Of a stretch of DNA of 33,788 bases, positions 22,874-31,149 are shown one piece after another. Each line of letters begins with the position of its first letter. Positions within the stretch are counted from its first letter, which is position 1. This DNA comes from Cellvibrionales bacterium (GTDB lineage: Bacteria > Pseudomonadota > Gammaproteobacteria > Pseudomonadales > GM7GCV1), in assembly GCA_014323765.1 (NCBI GenBank), contig JACONM010000012.1:76814-110601 (forward strand), given 5' to 3'. Under the pieces are notes generated by a model. It was not told the DNA's origin. It searched no databases and worked only from the letters and a program-made list of their open reading frames with translations. The position numbers and the translations under genes are program-made.

Positions 22874-23292
22874 TTTTTGTCCGCCTCTTTTTGCAACCGT
22901 TCGCACAGGCGACCGAACATGGGCTGGTAAATTTCTTGAATGCGCTGCAAGATGTCTTGGGCTAACTGTTCGTTGTAGGTGTGGCTGGTCAGGTTGCGTT
23001 CTTTTAGGCTGGCTAAAAAATGTTCCGTGTCCTGTTCCGGCAAAATATCGACTGCAAAACTTCTTTGGATAACTTCACGTGGGGTTTTGTCTTGGTACCC
23101 CTGCATCAGGAGCCAGTCTTTTAGGGTGTTCCATGCCAGCTCGTGGGTGTATTCGAAGCGTTGAATAAATCCCTCGCGCTCTAATAAGGAGTAGTTGCTT
23201 AGATCTTGCCCGGCGATTTCTGCCAGCTTGCGATAGGCATTCTCAAAATTGGCGAAACGTTGTTGCCAGCGGGGTTCGGCGGCAGCGTTCAT
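22870..23292 (-). CDS. HEPN-type toxin / nucleotidyltransferase substrate-binding protein, 140 residues
   Basis: An all-alpha protein of the NTase substrate-binding family, the probable HEPN toxin (RNase). The segment FIQRFEYTHELAWNTLKDWL at 42-61 is typical. The catalytic motif R99-N-L-T-S-H104-T-Y106 fits R-x4-H-x-Y, in which R and H cleave RNA and the tyrosine is the AMPylation target of MntA. It is upstream of and overlapping the MNT gene, the order of known HepT-MntA modules. No strong ribosome-binding site is seen before ATG 23292. It lies 59 bases past the sucD stop, on the same strand. Confidence 0.85.
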   Translation of the reverse strand: MNAAAEPRWQQRFANFENAYRKLAEIAGQDLSNYSLLEREGFIQRFEYTHELAWNTLKDWLLMQGYQDKTPREVIQRSFAVDILPEQDTEHFLASLKERNLTSHTYNEQLAQDILQRIQEIYQPMFGRLCERLQKEADKK

Positions 23293-23320
23293 CGTTTTAC
23301 TCTAGGCTATTGTGGCCGTG

Positions 23321-23358
23321 CGGTTTTTTACCGGGCTTTTACTGGTTTTTTTTACCAG
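23321..23358. repeat. Two short hairpins with T-loops at the sucD end
   Basis: CGGT/ACCG (23321-23324 with 23330-23333, loop TTTTT) and CTGGT/ACCAG (23342-23346 with 23354-23358, loop of seven T) stand in tandem at the sucD 3-prime end. The second overlaps the last sucD codons. They may help end the TCA operon, but neither has a T-tract on the minus strand. Confidence 0.3.
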
Positions 23359-24224
23359 CCAGTTAGTTTGCGTAGGCCCTCGCCTATTTCGGCTAGGCTG
23401 CGGACTGTGGTGACTCCGGCGGCTTCTAGGGCGGTGAATTTTTCTTCGGCGGTGCCTTTGCCGCCGGCGATTATTGCGCCGGCGTGGCCCATGCGTTTGC
23501 CGGGGGGGGCGGTTACGCCGGCGATGTAGGCTAGGACTGGCTGGCGGATGTTTGCTTTGATGTAGTCGGCGGCTTCTTCTTCTGCCGTGCCGCCGATTTC
23601 GCCGATTAGGACGATCGCCTCGGTCTGGGGGTCGTCTTTGAAAAGCTGCAATATCTCGATGAAGTTGCTGCCGGGGATTGGGTCGCCGCCGATGCCGACG
23701 CAGGTGGACTGGCCGAAGCCGGCGTCGGTGGTTTGTTTGACTGCTTCGTAGGTTAGGGTGCCGGAGCGGGAGATGATGCCGACTTTGCCGGGGCGGTGGA
23801 TCTGGCCGGGCATGATGCCGATTTTGCACTCGCCGGGGGTGATCACGCCAGGGCAGTTGGGGCCGATCAGGCGCACGCCTAGCTGGTCGCATTTGACCTT
23901 GACTTGCAGCATGTCGAGGGTGGGGATGCCTTCGGTGATGCAGACGATGAGCTCGATGCCGGCGGCGGCGGCTTCCAGAATCGAATCTTTGCAAAAGGCG
24001 GCGGGGACGTAGATGACCGAGGCGTTGGCATTGGTGGCTTGCACCGCTTCGGCGACGGTGTCGAACACTGGCAGATCGAGGTGGGTTTGTCCGCCCTTGC
24101 CGGGGGTGACCCCGCCGACCATTTGGGTGCCGTAGGCGAGAGCCTGTTCGGAGTGAAAGGTACCTTGGGCGCCGGTGAAGCCTTGGCAAATTACCCGGGT
24201 GTTTTTGTCGACTAGAATGCTCAT
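23352..24224 (-). CDS. sucD: Succinyl-CoA synthetase alpha subunit
   Basis: Alpha subunit of the TCA enzyme that turns succinyl-CoA, phosphate and NDP into succinate and NTP. The 290-residue protein has the CoA-binding Rossmann start ([18 protein letters not shown]), [16 protein letters not shown], and the phosphorylated histidine H247 in [10 protein letters not shown]. It starts at ATG 24224, only 5 bases after the sucC stop, with AGGAG inside the sucC end. It is the last gene of the sdhAB-lpd-sucCD set; the HEPN/MNT pair lies just beyond. Confidence 0.97.
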   Translation of the reverse strand: MSILVDKNTRVICQGFTGAQGTFHSEQALAYGTQMVGGVTPGKGGQTHLDLPVFDTVAEAVQATNANASVIYVPAAFCKDSILEAAAAGIELIVCITEGIPTLDMLQVKVKCDQLGVRLIGPNCPGVITPGECKIGIMPGQIHRPGKVGIISRSGTLTYEAVKQTTDAGFGQSTCVGIGGDPIPGSNFIEILQLFKDDPQTEAIVLIGEIGGTAEEEAADYIKANIRQPVLAYIAGVTAPPGKRMGHAGAIIAGGKGTAEEKFTALEAAGVTTVRSLAEIGEGLRKLTGW

Positions 24225-24229
24225 CGGTG

Positions 24230-25426
24230 CTACTCCTGCGCTTGGCTGGGGGTTTGGCCCGCTGCGTTGACCACTAATTTGGCGGCCTCGGTTAGCGAGG
24301 TGGCCGCTTGGATATTCAGTCCGCTTTTGGCCAGCACTTGCTTGCCCTGGTCGGCATTGGTGCCTTCCAGCCGCACCACCACTGGCACACTTACGCCGAC
24401 TTCGGCGACTGCGCCCACTATGCCTTCCGCGATCATGTCACAGCGCACAATGCCGCCGAAAATGTTGACCAGCACCGCTTTGACGTTGGTGTCGGATAGG
24501 ATGATTTTGAATGCCTCGGCGACGCGCTCGCGGTTGGCGCCGCCGCCGACATCGAGAAAATTGGCCGGCATGCCGCCGTGTAGCTGGACCATATCCATGG
24601 TGCCCATTGCCAGCCCCGCGCCGTTGACCATACAGCCGATGTTGCCATCTAGGGCCACATAATTTAGCCCCCACTGCGCCGCCTGCGCCTCGCGTTCATC
24701 GGCTTGGCTGGGGTCGGCCATCTCGTGCAGGTCGGCGTGGCGGAACAGGGCGTTGCTGTCGATGACCAGCTTGGCATCTAGGCAGTGCAGATTGCCGTCG
24801 GTTTTGATGACTAGCGGGTTGACCTCGCACAGGGCGACGTCTTTTTCCAGAAACAGCTTTACCAGTCCCATGAAGATGCCGACGAATTGTTTGACTTGGG
24901 GGCCGGCTAGGCCCAGTTTGAAGGCGATTTGGCGGGCTTGGTAAGGTTGCGGGCCGGTTAGGGGGTCGATCGGGGTTTTGAGGATTTTTTCTGGCGATTC
25001 GTGCGCCACCTTTTCGATTTCTACGCCGCCTTCGGTGGAGGCCATGACCACGATGCGGCGGCTGGCGCGGTCGATGACGGCTCCTAGGTAGAGTTCTTCG
25101 GCGATGGCGGTGCAAGGTTCGAGCAGGATGCGTCCCACGGGTTGGCCGCGGGCGTCGGTCTGATAGCTGACTAGGCGGTTGCCGAGCCAGTGGCGGGCGA
25201 ATTGTTCGATTTCGGCGCGGCTGGAGACTCGTTTGACCCCGCCGGCCTTGCCGCGCCCGCCGGCGTGAACCTGCGCTTTGACCATGAGATCTGGTTCGTC
25301 CGATTCGGCTCTCAATTCAGATTCAGCGGCGATCGCCTCTTGCACTGTAGCGGCGGCGATGCCGGGCGATACGGGCAGGCCGTACTGGGCGAAGAGTTGC
25401 TTGGCTTGATATTCATGCAAGTTCAT
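24230..25426 (-). CDS. sucC: Succinyl-CoA synthetase beta subunit
   Basis: Nucleotide-binding beta subunit, partner of sucD. The 398-residue ATP-grasp protein opens with [16 protein letters not shown] and has [29 protein letters not shown], the Gly-rich [11 protein letters not shown], and the C-terminal [15 protein letters not shown]. It is about ten residues longer than the E. coli form. It starts at ATG 25426 with AGGA 7-8 bases upstream, 33 bases after the lpd stop, and ends 5 bases before sucD. Confidence 0.97.
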   Translation of the reverse strand: MNLHEYQAKQLFAQYGLPVSPGIAAATVQEAIAAESELRAESDEPDLMVKAQVHAGGRGKAGGVKRVSSRAEIEQFARHWLGNRLVSYQTDARGQPVGRILLEPCTAIAEELYLGAVIDRASRRIVVMASTEGGVEIEKVAHESPEKILKTPIDPLTGPQPYQARQIAFKLGLAGPQVKQFVGIFMGLVKLFLEKDVALCEVNPLVIKTDGNLHCLDAKLVIDSNALFRHADLHEMADPSQADEREAQAAQWGLNYVALDGNIGCMVNGAGLAMGTMDMVQLHGGMPANFLDVGGGANRERVAEAFKIILSDTNVKAVLVNIFGGIVRCDMIAEGIVGAVAEVGVSVPVVVRLEGTNADQGKQVLAKSGLNIQAATSLTEAAKLVVNAAGQTPSQAQE

Positions 25427-25459
25427 AGTGATTTCCTGTTTAGAAAATTGGAGTGGACA

Positions 25460-26941
<1,482 letters not shown>

Positions 26942-27649
26942 TTAGCGGGTCAGCAGCATAGACCGGATGTGGCCTATGGCTTTGGTGGGGTTTAGCCCTT
27001 TGGGGCAGACGGCGACGCAGTTTTGGATGCCTTGGCAGCGGAATACCGAGAAGGGGTCGCGCAGGGCATCGAGCCGCTGTTGGGTCGCGGTGTCGCGGCT
27101 GTCGGCGATGAAGCGGTAGGCTTGTAGCAGGGCGGCGGGGCCGAGGAATTTGTCGGGGTTCCACCAGAAGGATGGGCAGCTGGTCGAGCAGCAGGCGCAT
27201 AGGATGCATTCGTAGAGGCCATCGAGGCGGGCGCGTTCGGCGGGCGATTGGAGGCGTTCGGTTTGCGGTGGTTTTTCGGCGTTTATTAGGTAGGGTTTGA
27301 TCTTGGCGTATTGGCGGTAGAACTGCTCTAAATCCACCACTAGATCGCGGATGACGGGCATGCCGGGCAGCGGGCGTAGTACTAATTTGCCGCGGCGGGT
27401 TACTTCATCGATCGGGGTGACGCAGGCTAAGCCGTTTTTGCCGCCCATATTGATGCCATCGGAGCCGCACACACCCTCGCGGCAGGAGCGGCGGAAGGAC
27501 AGGCTGGCATCCTGCGTTTTGAGCATTTCCAGCACATCGAGCACCATGAGGTTTTTGCCGCCGGTGTCGAGCTGGTAATCCTGCATGCGCGGCTCGGTGT
27601 CGGTGTCGGGGTTGTAGCGATAAATGCTGACTTTTAAGGGGTTTGACAT
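26942..27649 (-). CDS. sdhB: Succinate dehydrogenase iron-sulfur subunit
   Basis: Carries electrons from SdhA toward quinone. The 235-residue protein has the [2Fe-2S] site SCREGVCGSDG, then CILCACCSTSCPSFWWN and CQGIQNCVAVCPKGLNP for the [4Fe-4S] and [3Fe-4S] clusters. The start is ATG 27649 (MSNPLKVSIYRYNPD), with AGGAG 8 bases upstream; a start 46 codons earlier is possible but not protein-like. It follows sdhA by 35 bases and is followed by lpd after 12. The quinone-binding anchors SdhC and SdhD are not encoded near it. Confidence 0.96.
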   Translation of the reverse strand: MSNPLKVSIYRYNPDTDTEPRMQDYQLDTGGKNLMVLDVLEMLKTQDASLSFRRSCREGVCGSDGINMGGKNGLACVTPIDEVTRRGKLVLRPLPGMPVIRDLVVDLEQFYRQYAKIKPYLINAEKPPQTERLQSPAERARLDGLYECILCACCSTSCPSFWWNPDKFLGPAALLQAYRFIADSRDTATQQRLDALRDPFSVFRCQGIQNCVAVCPKGLNPTKAIGHIRSMLLTR

Positions 27650-27684
27650 GGTGTTGGCTCCTGTTCTGGCTCTCGATGGATGGC

Positions 27685-29460
27685 TCAATAGGTCCGCGCC
27701 ATGGGTTCGAAAGTATCGACCTGTTTGGGCAGCATGTTGACTTGGCGGCGGCGTACCTTTTCGCCATCTTTTACGCCGTCTTTCCAATACATGGAATGCG
27801 CGAGCCAGTTTGCGTCATCGCGCTCGGGGTAGTCCTCACGTGAGTGAGCACCGCGGGATTCGGTGCGGGCGGTGGCGGATTCGGCGGTGGCTTGGGCGGT
27901 CTCGAATAGGTTTTGCACTTCTAATGCTTCGATACGGGCGGTGTTGAAGACGTTGCTGTGGTCGGCTAACCCGACATTTTCTATCCGTTCGCGCAGGGCT
28001 TGCAATTCTTGCCGGCCGCGTTCCATGTCCGGGCCGCTGCGGAAGATGCCGAAGCAGTCTTGCATGATTTTTTGCATGGCGGTGCGTAGTTCGGCGGCGG
28101 ATTCGCCTTCTGGGTTGGCATCCAGCCGGTGTAGGCGGGCGGTGGCGGCTTCGATGTCGCTTTCGGCGGGCGGGTCTAGGGCGATGCCGTCGGCTAGGGC
28201 TTCTTGCAAATAAAGGCCGGTGGCGCGGCCAAAGACGACGAGGTCTAGCAGTGAGTTGCCGCCTAGGCGGTTGGCACCGTGGACGGAGACGCAGGCGATC
28301 TCGCCGCAGGCGTACAGCCCGTCGACTATTTGGTCTTGGCCGGCTTCATCCTGGGTCAGGGCTTGGCCATGCACATTGGTGGCGATGCCGCCCATCATGT
28401 AGTGGCAGGTGGGGACTACGGGGATCGGTTCGCGGGTGGGGTCGGCGTGGGCGAAGGTTTTGGCGAGTTCTTGGATGCCGGGGAGGCGGGCGTTTAGCAC
28501 TTCCTCGCCGAGGTGGTCGAGTTTTAGGAGCAGGTGGTCGGCTTGATCGCCGCAGCCGCGGCCTTCACGGATTTCGGTGAACATGGAGCGTGCTACTACA
28601 TCGCGTGAGGCTAGGTCTTTGGCGTTGGGGGCGTAGCGTTCCATGAAGCGTTCGCCGGTGCGATTGACTAGGTAGCCGCCTTCGCCGCGGCAGCCTTCGG
28701 TGACCAGCACCCCGGCGCCGTAGATGCCGGTGGGGTGGAATTGCCACATTTCCATATCCTGCACTGGCACCCCGGCGCGTAGGGCCATGCCGATGCCGTC
28801 GCCGGTGTTGATGTGCGCGTTGGTGGTGGAGGCGTAGATGCGCCCGGCGCCGCCGGTGGCGAGGACTGTGGCCTTCGATTGCACGAAAATGCGCTCGCCG
28901 GATTCGATGTCGATGGCGATGACCCCGGCGACCTGCCCGCGGGCGTTGCGGACCAGGTCGACGGCAAACCATTCGTTGAAGAAGGTGGTCGCGTTTTTGA
29001 CGTTGTTTTGATAGAGGGTGTGGAGCAGGGCGTGGCCGGTGCGGTCTTCGGCGGCGCAGGTGCGTGCGGCTTGTCCGCCCTCGCCGTAATTTTTTGATTG
29101 GCCGCCGAAGGGGCGTTGGTAGATGCGACCGTTGTCGAAGCGGGAAAACGGTAGCCCCATGTGGTCGAGCTCCATGATGGCGGCGGGGCCTTCTGAGCAC
29201 ATGTATTCGATGGCATCTTGGTCGCCGATGTAGTCGGAGCCTTTGACGGTGTCATACATGTGCCAGCGCCAGTCGTCGTTGGGGTCGGCGGCGGCGATGG
29301 CGCAGGTGATGCCGCCTTGGGCGGAGACCGTGTGCGAGCGGGTGGGGAAAACCTTGCTGATGACGGCGGTCTCGAAGCCTGATTGCGCCAGCTGCAAGGC
29401 GGCGCGTAACCCGGCTCCGCCGCCGCCGATAATTAGGCCGTCGAATTGCATTTTCTTCAT
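27685..29460 (-). CDS. sdhA: Succinate dehydrogenase flavoprotein subunit
   Basis: Oxidises succinate to fumarate with covalently bound FAD, on the inner face of the membrane. In 591 residues: FAD motif [14 protein letters not shown] (12-25), the flavinylated H43 in [10 protein letters not shown], and the active-site stretches [15 protein letters not shown] and [12 protein letters not shown], then [27 protein letters not shown]. The start is ATG 29460, with GGAG 11 bases upstream; an ATG three codons later is possible. It is the first gene of the unit, behind a TTGAGT/TAAAAT promoter and a leader of about 125 bases. No sdhC or sdhD lies between that promoter and sdhA. Confidence 0.97.
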   Translation of the reverse strand: MKKMQFDGLIIGGGGAGLRAALQLAQSGFETAVISKVFPTRSHTVSAQGGITCAIAAADPNDDWRWHMYDTVKGSDYIGDQDAIEYMCSEGPAAIMELDHMGLPFSRFDNGRIYQRPFGGQSKNYGEGGQAARTCAAEDRTGHALLHTLYQNNVKNATTFFNEWFAVDLVRNARGQVAGVIAIDIESGERIFVQSKATVLATGGAGRIYASTTNAHINTGDGIGMALRAGVPVQDMEMWQFHPTGIYGAGVLVTEGCRGEGGYLVNRTGERFMERYAPNAKDLASRDVVARSMFTEIREGRGCGDQADHLLLKLDHLGEEVLNARLPGIQELAKTFAHADPTREPIPVVPTCHYMMGGIATNVHGQALTQDEAGQDQIVDGLYACGEIACVSVHGANRLGGNSLLDLVVFGRATGLYLQEALADGIALDPPAESDIEAATARLHRLDANPEGESAAELRTAMQKIMQDCFGIFRSGPDMERGRQELQALRERIENVGLADHSNVFNTARIEALEVQNLFETAQATAESATARTESRGAHSREDYPERDDANWLAHSMYWKDGVKDGEKVRRRQVNMLPKQVDTFEPMARTY

Positions 29461-29592
29461 CGGGGGGTGCTCCGGGCTGGTTGCGAGGGGGTCGCGGGGC
29501 GGGGGCGGACTGGGCGGCAGAATAGTCGATACGCGGGTTGGGAGGCGATAGGGGCGGTGGCGGCGGCGAGTGCCGCGGTGTTGAGGGGCGGC

Positions 29593-29621
29593 ATTTTAGC
29601 GGCTGGGGGCGGCAAACTCAA
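29593..29621 (-). promoter_or_regulatory. Promoter of the sdhA operon
   Basis: On the minus strand TTGAGT (29616-29621), a 17-base spacer and TAAAAT (29593-29598) make a good sigma70 promoter. It should drive sdhA-sdhB-lpd-sucC-sucD with a G-rich leader of about 125 bases. The 306-base gap 29461-29766 holds this and the divergent gltA promoter, and no gene. Confidence 0.7.
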
Positions 29622-29695
29622 CCGGGCCACTTTCGTGCTGGTCCCGGTGCTAGATGGCGGTCGCTGGCGGGCGCATTCGGTAGCGGATGATCGGC

Positions 29696-29701
29696 TATAA
29701 T
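29696..29701 (+). promoter_or_regulatory. gltA -10 box
   Basis: TATAAT, 65 bases before the gltA ATG. No good -35 is seen (GCATTC at a 17-base spacing), so the promoter may need an activator. It is divergent from the sdhA promoter 75 bases away. Confidence 0.55.
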
Positions 29702-29766
29702 CGCCCGTTCCATCGGCTGGCATGCCTTGAGTGCCCGGTCGCAGCGACACTGAGACGGAGAGACCC

Positions 29767-31053
29767 ATGAGCGACCGCAAGGCCCGACTGAGCATTGATG
29801 GCTGTACCCAACCTATTGAATTGGCTGTTCATTCGCCCACTTTGGGGCCGGATGTGATCGATGTTGGCGACCTTAGCGGGCATGGGTTTTTCACCCATGA
29901 TCCGGGGTTTACCTCTACGTCGTCATGCGAATCTAAGATCACCTATATCGATGGCGATAAGGGGGTTTTGCTGCACCGGGGCTATCCCATTGAGCAGCTG
30001 GCGGCGCAGTGTAGCTATTTGGAAGTAGCTTATTTGCTGCTAAATGGCGAGTTGCCGAATGCGGCGCAAGGGGCCGAGTTCAGTAGCGCGATCAGTCGGC
30101 ATAGCATGGTTACCGAGTGGCTGCGGGATTTTTACAACGGCTTTCGCTATGACGCGCACCCGATGGCGATGCTTTGCGGGGTGGTGGGGGCACTTTCTTC
30201 TTTTTATCACGACTTGCTGGATATTCACGATGCCGAGCATCAGCAGATCACCACGCACCGGCTGCTGTCGAAAATGCCGACTTTGGCGGCCATCGCCTAC
30301 AAGCACAGCATCGGTCAGCCGGCCCTTTATCCGCGCAATGAGCTGGATTACACATCCAATTTTCTGTACATGATGTACGGCACCCCCTGCGAGACTTATG
30401 AGGTCGACCCGGTGGTGGCGCGGGCTATGGACCGCATTTTTATTTTGCATGCCGACCATGAGCAGAATGCATCGACTTCTACGGTGCGCTTGGCTGGTTC
30501 TACGGGGGCTAATCCCTTCACCTGCATCGCCGCCGGGGTTGCCGCGCTGTGGGGACCGTCGCACGGGGGGGCTAATGAGGCGGTCATTCATATGTTGGAG
30601 GAAATCGGCGATATCAAGAATGTGGATTCGGTGGTAGCCCGCGCTAAGGATAAGGATGATCCCTTCCGGCTGATGGGCTTTGGGCATCGGGTGTATAAGA
30701 ACTTTGACCCGCGCGCTACGGTGATGAAGCAGACCTGCGATGAGGTGTTGGAGGCGCTGGGTGTGTCCGACCCGTCTTTGGAAATTGCCAAGCGGTTGGA
30801 GGAGATCGCCCTAGAGGATGATTATTTTATTGAGAAGAAGCTGTATCCGAATGTGGATTTTTATTCCGGCATTATTTTGCGGGCTATTGGGATTCCGCTG
30901 AATATGTTTACGGTGATTTTTGCGTTGGGGCGCACTGCGGGCTGGTTGGCGCATTGGAATGAGATGATTGCTGAGGGCAGTAAAATTGGGCGCCCTCGGC
31001 AGCTTTATACTGGGCCGGCTAAGCGGGATGTTAAGCCGCTGGGGGAGCGGTAA
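29767..31053 (+). CDS. gltA: Citrate synthase
   Basis: Type II (hexameric, NADH-sensitive class) citrate synthase that condenses oxaloacetate and acetyl-CoA. The 428-residue length matches E. coli. Catalytic residues are H266 (GPSHGGAN), H307 (GFGHRVYK) and D364 (NVDFYSG). The start is ATG 29767 ([12 protein letters not shown]), with GGAG 6-7 bases upstream; an upstream in-frame start would add 12 residues. It is divergent from the sdhA operon, the classic arrangement, and ends before a T-tailed hairpin. Confidence 0.97.
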   Translation: MSDRKARLSIDGCTQPIELAVHSPTLGPDVIDVGDLSGHGFFTHDPGFTSTSSCESKITYIDGDKGVLLHRGYPIEQLAAQCSYLEVAYLLLNGELPNAAQGAEFSSAISRHSMVTEWLRDFYNGFRYDAHPMAMLCGVVGALSSFYHDLLDIHDAEHQQITTHRLLSKMPTLAAIAYKHSIGQPALYPRNELDYTSNFLYMMYGTPCETYEVDPVVARAMDRIFILHADHEQNASTSTVRLAGSTGANPFTCIAAGVAALWGPSHGGANEAVIHMLEEIGDIKNVDSVVARAKDKDDPFRLMGFGHRVYKNFDPRATVMKQTCDEVLEALGVSDPSLEIAKRLEEIALEDDYFIEKKLYPNVDFYSGIILRAIGIPLNMFTVIFALGRTAGWLAHWNEMIAEGSKIGRPRQLYTGPAKRDVKPLGER

Positions 31054-31085
31054 GGCCTGCCCCCCTGCCCTATTCTGATTCTTTG

Positions 31086-31113
31086 GTCGCCGGTTGGCGG
31101 CGGTTTGTTTTTT
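31086..31113 (+). terminator. Rho-independent terminator of gltA
   Basis: GTCGCC (31086-31091) pairs with GGCGGC (31096-31101) over a GGTT loop, followed by a T-rich run to 31113. It lies about 33 bases past the gltA stop and before the converging surface-protein gene. Confidence 0.65.
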
Positions 31114-31149
31114 GCGGCTGTGCTCCACGCCTTAATTTTGGGTGCGGTA

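Noticed and set aside
23302-24189. Long Arg/His/Pro-rich reverse-strand frame within sucD
   Set aside because: It is a shadow of sucD in another frame: low-complexity composition and full overlap with a recognised gene.
28565-29255. Two long Arg/Pro- or Thr/Ser-rich frames within sdhA
   Set aside because: Shadow frames of sdhA from high GC content.
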